Notes under the pieces: model-generated | What the model was told of the DNA's origin: nothing | The model's database searches: none | The model's input: the letters and a program-made list of their open reading frames with translations, nothing else | DNA from: JBNJGB01 sp051747385 | GTDB lineage: Bacteria; Myxococcota_A; UBA9042; PHBI01; JACKFB01 | Length of the DNA: 64,000 nt | Assembly (NCBI GenBank): GCA_051747385.1 | Contig: JBNJGB010000005.1 | Coordinates: 1-64,000 of the forward strand | Direction: 5' to 3' | Part shown: positions 27,069-36,302 of the stretch, one piece after another | How positions within the stretch are numbered: position 1 is the stretch's first letter | Layout of the letters: each line of letters begins with the position of its first letter | Translations under genes and position numbers: made by a program

Positions 27069-28571
27069 TCACGAAGCGGAGAAGCGCCGCCTCAACCCCA
27101 TCCCCTCGGCGCGGACCCGCCCGTTCGCCGCCAGATGCCGCAGCACGTGGAAGGCGTCCGCCGGGTCCGCGTCGAGGTCCGCGCCCAGCTCCTCCGCGGT
27201 CCCCGAGGCCCCGTCGCCGAGCCTCGCGAGGAGCCTTCGCTGGAGGTCCAGCAGGCCCGCGGCCGCCTTCTTTCCGGCCTCGACGCCGGGCTGGTGATAG
27301 GCGTTGACGTCGACGAGGCTCGCATACAGCCCCACCGCGCGCTCGTGGAGCGCCACGAGGGCTCCGAGCCGACGGGCGTCGACCCGCGGGATCGTCAAGG
27401 TCAGCGACGCGCGGCCGGCCTCGTGCAGGGCCTTCCGCGTGCCGTGCAGGAAGCCCGACAGGTAGTCGCCCGCCGTGGCGCCGTCGTCGACCTGGAGGTC
27501 GGACGGGCCGTCCTCCAGGACCTCCACGAAGCTCGCGAAGAAGTCGTCGGGGCCGTCCCGGAGCTGCTGGACGTAGGCGTGCTGGTCGGTGGAGCCCTTG
27601 TTGCCGTAGACGGTCAGCCCCTGGTGGACCACCCGGCCCTCGCGATCGAGGCGCTTGCCCAGGGACTCCATCACGAGCTGCTGGAGATAGCGGCTCAGGA
27701 GCACCAGGCGATCGCGGTACGGCAGCACCACCATGGCGCGCCGCGCCTCCCCACCCGTGGCGTGGAACCACGCGGCGGCCAGGAGCGCGGCCGGGTTGGC
27801 GTCCGTGGCCTCCACGCGCGTGACCTCGTCCATGGCCCGCGCGCCGCCCAGGAAGCCGTCCGCGTCCAGACCCTGCAGCATCATGGGCACGAGCCCCACG
27901 GCGGCGGTGATGGACGTCCTCCCGCCGACCCAGTCCCACATGGGGAAGCGGGCCAGCCAGCCGTCCCGCTCCGCCTCGCGATCCAGATCGCTCCCCGCAC
28001 CCGTGATGGCCACCGCCTGCAGCGCGAAGGGGACGCCGGCCTCTTCGAATGCGGCCTGCGCCGCGAGCATCCCGTTCCGCGTCTCCGGCGTGCGGCCGGA
28101 CTTGGAGACGACGAGGACGAGGGTGCGCTCCGGGTCGATCCCGGCCAGGGTCCGCGCCACGCCGTCCGGGTCCGTGTTGTCGAACCAGTGGAGCCTCCGC
28201 GGATCGTCCCGCCGCCCCAGGGCGTCCGACACGAGCTGCGGCCCCAGGGCGGAGCCGCCGATCCCCACGTGGAGCACGTCGCGGAAGCGATCGTCGAGAC
28301 CGTCCACGAACGCCTCGATCTCCCGCCGCGTCTCCGGGATGGTCGTGCGCAGCGCGCCCTCGGGCGCCCGCTCCGGCGCCCGCAGCCAGTAGTGGCCCAC
28401 GCGGCGCTCCTCGTCGGGGTTGGCGATGGCGCCGGCCTCCAGGTCGCGCATCTCGACGAAGGCCCGCTCCATCCGATCGGCCAGGGTCTTCGGCCAGTCG
28501 TCGGGCAGGCCCATCCAGCGCAGGTCCAGGGCCACGCCAGGCTCCTCGAGCTCCAGGTACTTCCAGGTCAT
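27069..28571 (-). CDS. pgi: Glucose-6-phosphate isomerase
   Basis: The 500-residue product interconverts glucose-6-phosphate and fructose-6-phosphate (glycolysis and gluconeogenesis). The SIS-domain signature is present in HVGIGGSALGPQLV. The sugar-phosphate site is VVSKSGRTPETR. The catalytic region includes GNKGSTDQHAYVQQL, with the Gln-His pair of bacterial PGI, and the lysine region ends in YHQPGVEAGKKAA. The last 60 residues form a helical tail (AADAFHVLRHLAANG) that is longer than the core needs. The stop abuts the AmrS stop. A MITE-like element lies upstream. Confidence 0.93.
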   Translation of the reverse strand: MTWKYLELEEPGVALDLRWMGLPDDWPKTLADRMERAFVEMRDLEAGAIANPDEERRVGHYWLRAPERAPEGALRTTIPETRREIEAFVDGLDDRFRDVLHVGIGGSALGPQLVSDALGRRDDPRRLHWFDNTDPDGVARTLAGIDPERTLVLVVSKSGRTPETRNGMLAAQAAFEEAGVPFALQAVAITGAGSDLDREAERDGWLARFPMWDWVGGRTSITAAVGLVPMMLQGLDADGFLGGARAMDEVTRVEATDANPAALLAAAWFHATGGEARRAMVVLPYRDRLVLLSRYLQQLVMESLGKRLDREGRVVHQGLTVYGNKGSTDQHAYVQQLRDGPDDFFASFVEVLEDGPSDLQVDDGATAGDYLSGFLHGTRKALHEAGRASLTLTIPRVDARRLGALVALHERAVGLYASLVDVNAYHQPGVEAGKKAAAGLLDLQRRLLARLGDGASGTAEELGADLDADPADAFHVLRHLAANGRVRAEGMGLRRRFSAS

Positions 28572-28648
28572 GGTGCGTCCGCTCTGTAGGGTTCGCGCCT
28601 AGCCTAACCCACGACGGGGGCTGCGCCCACCGCCCCCGCTCGCCGGGC

Positions 28649-28807
28649 CAGGGCGGTCGCAAACTCGACCGCCCTGGCCCTTGCCCTTGCCCGTGCCCTT
28701 GCCTGCTCTCGAACGCGAAGAATCCATCGTTTCCGAGCGGATGCAATCCGGCGCCGGGCGCCGTACCGCCGCGCGGCCCTCACTTGTCCGACTTTGCGAT
28801 TGCCCCG
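28649..28807 (+). mobile_element. MITE-like element, copy C (159 bp)
   Basis: Terminal repeats are as in the other copies (left CAGGGCGGTCGCAAACTCG, reversed right CGGGGCAATCGCAAAGTCG). It is flanked by a perfect 10-bp direct duplication, ctcgccgggc (28639-28648 and 28808-28817). It lies upstream of pgi but in opposite orientation to it. The sequence after the right duplication (cggggcgatcgca) itself resembles an element end. Confidence 0.9.
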
Positions 28808-28870
28808 CTCGCCGGGCCGGGGCGATCGCATCTACCCGCCCCCCGTCCGTTCATCCCGACTGCCGCCCGC

Positions 28871-28908
28871 TCTCCGCGAAGTGGACGTGGACATGGTCGG
28901 GCTCACCT
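28871..28908 (+). repeat. GTGGWC hexamer intergenic repeat, copy 2
   Basis: tctccgcgaagtggacgtgg then acatggtcgggctcacct. It shares its right half with 25651-25720. Confidence 0.6.
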
Positions 28909-28952
28909 GGCCCGGCCCTTCGCCCCGATCGGCCGTCAGCGGGGACTCCGGG

Positions 28953-30140
28953 TCAATCGAGCGCGATCACGACGGCCGGCCCGTCTGGCGGCACCCGGAC
29001 CTCGCGGTCCAGGAACCGGTCGCCGAGGCGGATCGCCACGCGGTGCGTCCCGGGGGAGGCCGGCCGCCGGAGCACCTGCACGCGCGCCGGGGCGAGGCTC
29101 CACGAGCGGGTGTCCGGCACGTCCGCCGAGGACAGCCCCCACGTCACGACCCGCCCCAGGACGGTCGCCAGCCCTCCCGTCGTGGCTGTCGCGTTCGCCG
29201 CGCCGGCCGTCGCCGCCGCCCCGGCCGCGTGGCGGAGATCGCGGCGCATCGCGGCGGCCACGAGCATGGCGGGCCGGGCACGCTCGTAGATCCGGCGGGC
29301 CACGCCCGCCACGTCGGCGTCCACCAGCCGCGTCGCGGGGGCGTCGTCCACGGTCGCCTCCGCGGGCACACCCGGCGCTCCGCCGGCCAGGCCCACGACC
29401 GGCAGCGCCGCCTCTCGCCCCTGGAGCACCGTCTCGTCGAACCGCGCGGCGCGCAGGTCGTCCATCGCGGCCTCCCGCCCCCGATATCGGACGATCCGTC
29501 CCGGCGTACGCCCGCTCAGCGCGACCACCACGACGCCGGGACGCGCGGGCGCGGTGAAGCCCGCGTCGGCGTACCACCGCGCGGCGACGGACGGGCGACC
29601 CGAGGCCTCGAAGGCGACGCCGGCCACCACCCTGGCCGTTCGGAGGAGGTCGTCCGGCGCCCCGCCCGCGTCCCGGTACCAGCGGTCCAGGACCTCGAGG
29701 CGTCGGGCCTCGACCCGGGCTCCGGCCGCGTCGCCCGCCTCCAGCCGCGCCGCCACACCCAGGATCTGCAGCAGGAGGCGCTCGTGCGGAGGCGCCCGGT
29801 AGACACGGGCGGAGCCGTCGAACAGGGCCCGCCCCAGCGTCGCCGGGTCGTCACCGCCCAGATCGAGAGCCTCCATGGCCGGGTCCGCGGCGGCCAGGTC
29901 CCGGGCCGCACGATCCCAGGCGCCGAGCCGCATCCGCAGCACCGCCCGCTCCAGTCGAAGGAGCGCGACCTCGCCCGGCCGGACGCCGGGAGCCTCCAGT
30001 GCCGGGTCGACGCGGGCGAGGGCGGCCTCGGCGTCTCCGGACGCCAGGGCGGCGTGGAGGGGCGCCACGCGATCCCGGTAGGCCGGCGCGCAGGCGACCA
30101 GCCCGACAGCCAGGATCGCGGCGGTCCGGAGCCCGCTCAT
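28953..30140 (-). CDS. TPR-rich lipoprotein partnered with LpoB-like protein
   Basis: The 395-residue product has a lipobox (LVAC, C17) and a helical first half with TPR-like periodicity (RLERAVLRMRLGAWDRAARD). The second half is beta-rich, ending in a likely immunoglobulin-like segment (GTHRVAIRLGDRFLDREVRV). In other gram-negative bacteria a COG3014-like lipoprotein of this type is encoded next to lpoB-like genes. Here its ATG overlaps the lpoB-like stop by 4 nt (ATGA). It probably acts at the outer membrane with LpoB, but its role is unknown. Confidence 0.75.
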   Translation of the reverse strand: MSGLRTAAILAVGLVACAPAYRDRVAPLHAALASGDAEAALARVDPALEAPGVRPGEVALLRLERAVLRMRLGAWDRAARDLAAADPAMEALDLGGDDPATLGRALFDGSARVYRAPPHERLLLQILGVAARLEAGDAAGARVEARRLEVLDRWYRDAGGAPDDLLRTARVVAGVAFEASGRPSVAARWYADAGFTAPARPGVVVVALSGRTPGRIVRYRGREAAMDDLRAARFDETVLQGREAALPVVGLAGGAPGVPAEATVDDAPATRLVDADVAGVARRIYERARPAMLVAAAMRRDLRHAAGAAATAGAANATATTGGLATVLGRVVTWGLSSADVPDTRSWSLAPARVQVLRRPASPGTHRVAIRLGDRFLDREVRVPPDGPAVVIALD

Positions 30141-30742
30141 CGGACGGCCATCAGCGCCTTCGTGACGGCGGCGTTCGTGCTCCAGACGAGCCGCGAGGTC
30201 TCCACCTCCACCACCTGCAGGAAGAGGAAATACTGGACACGCCGCATGTCGTCGGTGCGCTCCGCGGCGTCGTGGACCTTCCCGGTCAGCACGTAGTCGG
30301 CCCCGAGCTGTCGCCCCCAGCGCGACGCGAACGCCGGATCGTACGCGTCCGCCTGCTCTCGGCGGACCTGCTCGACCATGTCCGGCTGGCGCTCCAGGCT
30401 CACGAGGTCGAAGGGGCTCCGCCCCACCAGGTCCGCCTCCATCCGGGACAGCAGGGCGTCCAGCTGGCGATCGACGTGCTCGGACGTCTCGTTGCGGATG
30501 GGAAGGATCGCCAGGGTCGGATAGCTCCGCTCATCGTCCACGACCTCCCAGAACGCCGAGCGCTCGAGATCGGCGCGGGCCTCGACGAACACCCGCTCCA
30601 GGTCCCGGCGATCCAGGCCGGTGCTCATCGCCGGGGTGTCCAGGCCCACGGTGTCCGTGTCGCGGACGTAGGTGGCGGTGCGCGGTGAGGAGCATCCGGC
30701 GATCAGGGCGCCGACCAGCGGGAGCACGACGAGGAAACGCAT
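30137..30742 (-). CDS. lpoB: LpoB-like penicillin-binding-protein activator lipoprotein
   Basis: The 201-residue product has a lipobox (IAGC) and a C-terminal domain resembling LpoB/CsgG-like proteins. That domain contains YPTLAILPIRNETSEHVD, then LGADYVLTGKVHDAAERTD and YFLFLQVVEVETSRLVW. LpoB spans the periplasm from the outer membrane to stimulate PBP1b. Length and motif order fit. The LpoB family name covers several related lipoproteins, so its PBP target is an inference. The ATG at 30742 begins the signal peptide. Confidence 0.82.
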   Translation of the reverse strand: MRFLVVLPLVGALIAGCSSPRTATYVRDTDTVGLDTPAMSTGLDRRDLERVFVEARADLERSAFWEVVDDERSYPTLAILPIRNETSEHVDRQLDALLSRMEADLVGRSPFDLVSLERQPDMVEQVRREQADAYDPAFASRWGRQLGADYVLTGKVHDAAERTDDMRRVQYFLFLQVVEVETSRLVWSTNAAVTKALMAVR

Positions 30743-30873
30743 GGGAGCCTCCGTGGGAGATGGTGTGTGGGTTCCATCCCCCCGGACGCTCGAAGCGCTC
30801 GGGGATTCAACGCCGGCCGGGCCCCGACCTGCCCTCATCCCGGGGGGGGCACGACGCCGGCGCCGCGGCTCGC

Positions 30874-32670
30874 CTACTGGCAGGTCACGACGTTGGGCGC
30901 GGAGGAGGCGTCCTCCGGCCAGGAGAGGTCCATTCCCTGGATCGTGGCCTGTCCGTCGCCGGTGTTCAGGAACATCAGGTAGACGGGGCCGCCGTCCGCC
31001 GGCAGGCAGTCACCGGTCAGGGTGACGCCCTGCCAGGCCTGATCGCTCGGCATCTTCGGCGCCGTCCACTTGCCGTCGGCGGTCACGTCTCCTCCGGTGA
31101 GGGCGCCGAACACGACCTTGGAGCCCTTCTTCGCGGCGATGTCCAGATCCACGGGCCCGCCGCCGCCCAAGAACGACGGCTGCGCCTCCGCGGCCCAGGA
31201 CAGGGTGACGGCCTCGGCGCCCTCGGGGACGTCCACGCGGAACTGGAAGTAGCCCGGCGCGCCCTCGGGGAGCTGGCCCGCCTGGACGTTCTGGGTCCCG
31301 GCGACGAAGTACGGGAGCTGGTCGTCGTTGCCCTCGGCGTCGAAGGCCTCCCACGCCTTCTCCCGCTCGCAGCCGATGACGCCGTACTCGGTGAGGATGG
31401 CCTCCGTGGTGTCGTACTCGTCGGGGCCGAGGAGCTCCGCCTCGTCCAGGATGAGCTGGCCGGCCATCTCCATGGTCGTGAAGTTGGTGAAGCTCTGGAG
31501 CGCCCGCAGGATCATCCCGTCGGTGACGTCCCGACCGAGCTGCTCCCGGAGCGCCCACATGGCGCTGCCGATGATCTTCCCGTCCACGTGGATCTCGCCG
31601 AAGAGGTCGTCCGGGCACGTCCGCTCGTTCGTCAGGTCGCGGACCATGTGCTCCCCGGCGAAGCTCAGCCCGTAGGCCCCCACCACCGGGTGATCCTTCA
31701 TGGACGTGGCGAAGTAGTCGGCGAAGCCCTCGTTCATGGCGCCCGGCAGGGAGTCGAGGCCCCAGGTGTCGGCCAGCACGCCCGTGAGGCGGGTCGTCCC
31801 GATCATCGCGTGCGTGTACTCGTGGTAGATGACCGACGCGTCGTAGGCGAAGTCCGTCACCTGGTACTGGCCGAAGACGATGGCGCCGAAGTCCCGCTTC
31901 GGGAGCCCGAACTGCTGGAAGCCCTCCTCCGGGATGAAGGCGGCGTTCGGGAAGCCCTGCCAGCCGCCGAATGCGCCGGCGTTGATCTGCACGTTCACCA
32001 GCGCCTGCAGCGGGAAGTCCAGGTCCGTCAGGCCGTGCACGTCCTTGTAGTAGTCGTGCATGACGTTGACGTGGTGATACATCATCACCTCGGCGAAGGT
32101 GTCGTTCGGATCGCTGTGGATGCTGGGCGGGACGATGTGCAGATAGGTCCCGTCCTCGCCGGGGCTGGCGACGCGCGTCTCGCGGCACAGCGCGGCGCCC
32201 CCGCCGATGGGCTCGCCGCCCTCCTCGTTGAGGCAGTTGCGGACCTCGACGAACTCGCCCATGAGGGTCCCGTCGTCGGTCACCGGCGGCCGGAGGGTCA
32301 CCTCGGTGGTCTCGTAGTCGTCCGTGTTCGGATCGTGCACGAACACCGCGGCCTTGGGCTCGACCTGGGTCTCGGGCTCCGCATCGGGCGCCACGTCCGG
32401 TCCCGCGTCGGGCTGCGGGCCCTCGTCCGGTTCCGGCTGGGTGTCGTCCACCGGCGGCACGTCCTGCGCCCCGCCCTCGTCCGGCGTCGTGCCCTCGTCC
32501 GGCGTCACGTCTCCGCCCACCGCCCCGTCCGGGGTGGAGGTCACGTCCTCGCCGGAGGGCGCCCCGGAGGCGCCGCCGTCGTCACACGCCGCCAGCGCGG
32601 CCGTGCCGAGAGCCACGACGCCCGCGATCGCGATCCATGCCTTCGCGCGTCCCATCGTCGGCCCCCTCAT
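30874..32670 (-). CDS. M4/M36-like gluzincin metalloprotease, lipoprotein
   Basis: The 598-residue product has a lipobox (LAAC, C29) and a long Asp/Pro-rich linker (to about residue 105) before the catalytic domain. HEYTH (283-287) and a third ligand E314 in MNEGFADY form a gluzincin zinc site. This is followed by FATSMKDHPVVG and DGKIIGSAMWALRE, as in M36/M4 enzymes. The last 150 residues are beta-rich, pre-peptidase-C-like. The ATG at 32670 overlaps the propeptide gene stop (ATGA); an internal ATG at 32655 is an alternative. No propeptide is fused to it. It is encoded by the preceding gene. Confidence 0.87.
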   Translation of the reverse strand: MRGPTMGRAKAWIAIAGVVALGTAALAACDDGGASGAPSGEDVTSTPDGAVGGDVTPDEGTTPDEGGAQDVPPVDDTQPEPDEGPQPDAGPDVAPDAEPETQVEPKAAVFVHDPNTDDYETTEVTLRPPVTDDGTLMGEFVEVRNCLNEEGGEPIGGGAALCRETRVASPGEDGTYLHIVPPSIHSDPNDTFAEVMMYHHVNVMHDYYKDVHGLTDLDFPLQALVNVQINAGAFGGWQGFPNAAFIPEEGFQQFGLPKRDFGAIVFGQYQVTDFAYDASVIYHEYTHAMIGTTRLTGVLADTWGLDSLPGAMNEGFADYFATSMKDHPVVGAYGLSFAGEHMVRDLTNERTCPDDLFGEIHVDGKIIGSAMWALREQLGRDVTDGMILRALQSFTNFTTMEMAGQLILDEAELLGPDEYDTTEAILTEYGVIGCEREKAWEAFDAEGNDDQLPYFVAGTQNVQAGQLPEGAPGYFQFRVDVPEGAEAVTLSWAAEAQPSFLGGGGPVDLDIAAKKGSKVVFGALTGGDVTADGKWTAPKMPSDQAWQGVTLTGDCLPADGGPVYLMFLNTGDGQATIQGMDLSWPEDASSAPNVVTCQ

Positions 32671-33365
32671 CGGTGCACCATGTTCCGGACCTCGACCACG
32701 TCGCCGCTCGTCGCGTCCACGAGCACCCGCAGGTGACGGGACAGCGGCCGCGCCACGACGGAGACGACCCACACCCGGCGCGCGCCCGTCGGGTTCGCGA
32801 CCACGGCCTGCTCGGCGGGCACCCGCGACAGGGCCTCCTCGCCCAGGGTCCGCGGGTCCAGGCCGGCGGCCTCCACGGCGGTCCGCCGGGCCGCGTCCTC
32901 GTCCACGCGCGCCGCCGGGACCTCGCCCACCGGCACGGTGTCGTTGACCACCCGCAGCACCCGGCCGGCGTCGTCGAGGGTGATTGTCAGCTCCCGGTCC
33001 AGCACCGGCAGGCCCTCGTGGCGCTGGGCCCAGCGCACCACGGTGCGCCCCTTCATGGAGCGCGTGCCGCGGTGGGCGATCCGGCCGGGGGTCACGCCCA
33101 GGAGGGCCCGGGCTCGCTCTACGAACGCTTCGGCGCGCAGACGCGGGCTGTCGCCCTCCGTGGCTTCGCGCAGGCCGGTGACCACGGCCGGGGCCGGTCG
33201 CTCGGCCCGCCAGACGGCCCGCGCCGACGGCCGGCGCTGCTTCAAGGTCTCGAACGCCGCCTCGGCGTCCCGGCGCAGCTCCTGGCGGGACGCCGCATGG
33301 GCCGACGCCGCCGCCATGGTCAGCAGCGCCGCCAGAGCCACTGCAGTCACGCGTAGTCCGTTCAC
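32667..33365 (-). CDS. FTP/PepSY-type propeptide protein encoded separately from its protease
   Basis: The 232-residue product has a signal peptide (cleavage near SAHAA). It has two segments found in fungalysin/thermolysin propeptides: an FTP-like GRTVVRWAQRHEGLPVLDRE and TITLDDAGRVLRVVND, then a PepSY-like VWVVSVVARPLSRHLRVLVD. It ends at the point where the catalytic domain would begin in M36 proteases (VVEVRNMVHR). It therefore looks like a stand-alone chaperone/inhibitor propeptide for the overlapping downstream protease. The GTG start at 33365 has the ribosome site ggaggggg. Confidence 0.82.
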   Translation of the reverse strand: MNGLRVTAVALAALLTMAAASAHAASRQELRRDAEAAFETLKQRRPSARAVWRAERPAPAVVTGLREATEGDSPRLRAEAFVERARALLGVTPGRIAHRGTRSMKGRTVVRWAQRHEGLPVLDRELTITLDDAGRVLRVVNDTVPVGEVPAARVDEDAARRTAVEAAGLDPRTLGEEALSRVPAEQAVVANPTGARRVWVVSVVARPLSRHLRVLVDATSGDVVEVRNMVHR

Positions 33366-33499
33366 TTCCCCCTCCGGTGCATCGGATCTCGACTGGCTCG
33401 TTCGAGCGCGGAGGGCCGTCCGCGCCCGAACGATCGTACTTATCGCGGCCCCCCGGTTCCGGCGACCGGAATTCCGGTTCGGATCCGCGAACCCCCAGA

Positions 33500-36250
33500 C
33501 TACTTCAGGCCGCCCTCGACCGTGAGATAGGCGCCGCTCCGGCCGATGGCCTCCAGGTCGAGCTGGAGCTCGGCGCCGGCGGGGAGCTCCTCGCTCAGGT
33601 CGCCCAGGTCGAAGGAGGGGATCTCGAAGGACAGGGAGTCCCCGGCGGCCTGCTCGATGAGCATGGGGATCATCTGGTCCCCGATCAGCTCCACGAGCCC
33701 CGCGTCGTCCCCCTCGAACACGCCCTCGTTGGTGACGACCTCGATCACCATGGGATCGAAGTCCTGGATCTCGAAGCCCAGCACCGTGGCGCCGGACTCC
33801 GCCGTGGACGTGGTCACGTTCACGATCGCCTCGCCCTGCAGCCACACGACGACGTGCGAGGGCTGGCCCAGCAGATCGAGGGTGGTGTCCAGGTACAGGT
33901 CGCCGATCTGCACCCGGTTCTCGCCGCTGCAGGAGTTGAAGACCAGCGGCAGCCGCGGGTCCAGGCTGACGTTGTGGAGGTCGACGCCGTACTGGCTGAG
34001 GTCGAGGGAGGCCGCCGCCTCGGGCCCGAGGTCCAGGCTGAGCGTGCCGCCGTCCCAGATGGCGAAGAGGAGCTGGTTCACGAAGTCCTCGTGGATGCCG
34101 CCCACCATCGGGGCCGGCGGCGGCACCGGCACGGAGCCGACCGGCGCGCAGCTCGCGTAGCGCACGCTGCCCGGCACGTCGTGCGGTCGGTCCGGGGTCT
34201 TCGCGTGCCCGAGCCCGTCCAGCCCGAACCGCAGGTACTGGGGCGTCGACGTGATCTGCGTGGCGTGGCTCGACAGCACGAGGACGTTGGGCTGAGCGCC
34301 CTCGATGAAGGCCGGGATCTCCAGCTCCGTGTCGATGGCCAGGCTGTCCGCCAGGCCGCCCACCAGGCTCGCCACCTGGTCCTCGATGATGAACGGCAGC
34401 GCGGTCTCCAGCACGCCCAGGACCGCGGGCTCGATGACGTCGAGGCCCGCGTTGATGAAGGCGTCCACGTCCGTCAGGAACGGCACGGTCTCCGAGACGT
34501 CGTCGAAGAACAGGAGCGAGGTGTCCTCGATCTTCACGGTGACGTCCTGGGCCTCCGCCTCGAGCTCGCCCGACGCCATGGACAGCATCAGGTCCATCTC
34601 CAGCTCCACCAGGGCTGCGGTGAACTTGGCGTCCAGGCTGACCGGCTCGCCCAGCACCTCGGGCCCCGCCAGGGTCAGGACCATCTCGACGTCCGTCATC
34701 ACCATGACCAGGTGCAGGCCGCCGTCGATCAGCTCCAGGGTCACCTGGGGATCGCCGACGAGGACGTCGTGGACGATCACGTCCCAGTCGCCCAGGAAGC
34801 TGAAGCTCGTGAGCGGGTTGGGCAGGAGCGCGCCCAGGTCCATCCCGCCCATGACCACCTCGAGCACCGTGGCCAGGTCGTCCATCTGCTCCGGATCGTG
34901 ATCGCCGTCGTCGATGGCCTCCGGACCGAGCTCGGCCAGGATGGCGTCCCCCACGGCGTCCGTCTCCCACGCGGGCGGGTCCAGGGCGTACCAGCCGTCC
35001 GACCAGACGACGGCGCGCGTGGCGAGGCGCTCGTTGCCCCAGGGATCGGCGGCCCGGGCCTCGAGGAAGTTGATCCCGTAGCCGAGGGGCACGTCCACGG
35101 AGAAGGTGCCGCCCTCCGGGTCCAGCGGCACCTCCTCGCCGTTCACGTCGAGCCACGCCACCTCGCCCAGGTTGTCCGACACGGCGCCCTCGAACGCCAC
35201 CGTGGCGGCGCCCTCCGCGGCGAATCCGCGCGGCGGGTGCGTGATCTCGAGGGCGGGCCCGGTCTGGTCGACGACGACCTCCCGCGTGGCCTTCCGCTCC
35301 GGGTGTTCGGCCGACGCCGCGCTGACCTCGTAGACGCCCTCGGCGTCGAAGCGGATGCGGTCCTCCGCCTCCCCGAACACCACGTGCTGGCCGTCCGGAG
35401 TCGCCGTCAGGCCGGTCACGGCGATCCCCTCGACCGTGTTGCCGTACGCATCCTCGCCGACGCCGCTCACCTGGAAGCCGTCGTTCACGGCGTAGGCCGG
35501 CTTGTCCGGATCCAGGGCCAGCGCGAAGGTCTCCGGCGGGCCCGGCTCCACGGTCCAGGTCGCCGGCACCTGCTCCTCGGTCGAGGCGGCGTCGCACCGC
35601 AGCTCGTAGGCCCCCGCCACCGTGGAGGTCACGGACATCCCGTCGACCGTCACGTCGCCCGGGGGCGTGGCCAGCACGGTCGGTGTGGCGTCCGGGACGG
35701 GGTTCCCGTGGGCGTCCTCCGCCTCGCAGGTCACCGTGGCGCTGCCGCCGGCCTCCGTGACGGCGGGCTCCACCGTGGCCACGGTCTTCACCACGCCACC
35801 CGGGGTCACCGTCAGCTCCGCGGGCGTGTCGTCCACCACCGGGTTCCCGTAAGGGTCCTCCGCCGCGCAGGCCACGGTGAAGGTGCCGGTCGCCGTCAGG
35901 GTGACGGACAGATCCTCGACGGTCACGCCGCTCGTCGGCGCCACGCGGACCTCGAACGTCACGCCCTCCACCACGGCCCCGTCCGCGTCCAGGGCCTCGC
36001 ACGTCACCGACACCGGCGCCCCGGCCTCGGTCGTCTCCGCGGCCAGGGTCGTCTCGACGGACTCCGGCTCGCCGGCGGGTTCCTCGGCGTCCGCCGCGAC
36101 GTCGCCGGCGACTTCGCTGCCGCCGGTGGTGTCGTCGATCCCGGAGGCGTCGGGGGACTCGTCGACGACCCCGGAGGAACCGTCGCTGCCGCACGCCGCG
36201 AGGGCCAGGGAGAGGGAGGTGAGGAAGAGGACGGGCAGCTTGCGGTTCAT
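33500..36250 (-). CDS. Large lipoprotein with Ig-like repeats and possible lipid-binding domain
   Basis: The 916-residue product has a lipobox (LAAC) and an Asp/Glu-rich linker. Four or more Ig-like repeats follow (about 60-330) with recurring VTVxGxxVTxxxAGxYxxxC patterns. A central segment (VDQTGPALEITHPPRGFA) looks like another Ig-like domain. The C-terminal 450 residues alternate amphipathic beta strands and helices (ELIDGGLHLVMVMTDVEMV, then LETALPFIIEDQVASLVGGL) and could form a BPI/TULIP-like lipid-binding fold, but this is a guess. It is probably anchored at the outer membrane. It stands alone, divergent from the thioredoxin gene. Function is unknown. Confidence 0.8.
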   Translation of the reverse strand: MNRKLPVLFLTSLSLALAACGSDGSSGVVDESPDASGIDDTTGGSEVAGDVAADAEEPAGEPESVETTLAAETTEAGAPVSVTCEALDADGAVVEGVTFEVRVAPTSGVTVEDLSVTLTATGTFTVACAAEDPYGNPVVDDTPAELTVTPGGVVKTVATVEPAVTEAGGSATVTCEAEDAHGNPVPDATPTVLATPPGDVTVDGMSVTSTVAGAYELRCDAASTEEQVPATWTVEPGPPETFALALDPDKPAYAVNDGFQVSGVGEDAYGNTVEGIAVTGLTATPDGQHVVFGEAEDRIRFDAEGVYEVSAASAEHPERKATREVVVDQTGPALEITHPPRGFAAEGAATVAFEGAVSDNLGEVAWLDVNGEEVPLDPEGGTFSVDVPLGYGINFLEARAADPWGNERLATRAVVWSDGWYALDPPAWETDAVGDAILAELGPEAIDDGDHDPEQMDDLATVLEVVMGGMDLGALLPNPLTSFSFLGDWDVIVHDVLVGDPQVTLELIDGGLHLVMVMTDVEMVLTLAGPEVLGEPVSLDAKFTAALVELEMDLMLSMASGELEAEAQDVTVKIEDTSLLFFDDVSETVPFLTDVDAFINAGLDVIEPAVLGVLETALPFIIEDQVASLVGGLADSLAIDTELEIPAFIEGAQPNVLVLSSHATQITSTPQYLRFGLDGLGHAKTPDRPHDVPGSVRYASCAPVGSVPVPPPAPMVGGIHEDFVNQLLFAIWDGGTLSLDLGPEAAASLDLSQYGVDLHNVSLDPRLPLVFNSCSGENRVQIGDLYLDTTLDLLGQPSHVVVWLQGEAIVNVTTSTAESGATVLGFEIQDFDPMVIEVVTNEGVFEGDDAGLVELIGDQMIPMLIEQAAGDSLSFEIPSFDLGDLSEELPAGAELQLDLEAIGRSGAYLTVEGGLK

Positions 36251-36302
36251 GGCCTTCTCCGGGGGCTCTCGGGGACGCGCCCCGGCAGGGGCCGCCCCCG
36301 GG

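Larger units (their letters stand above)
28572..28952. other. Intergenic region (381 nt) upstream of pgi
   Basis: This holds MITE-like copy C (28649-28807), a further degenerate element end just after its right target duplication (28819-28830) and a GTGGAC repeat (28871-28908). The remaining 44 nt before the next stop codon show nothing clear. Confidence 0.6.

Noticed and set aside
30874..33365. Protease and propeptide as one gene split by a frameshift.
   Set aside because: The protease has its own lipoprotein signal peptide and Asp/Pro-rich linker at its start, so the two parts are separate proteins.
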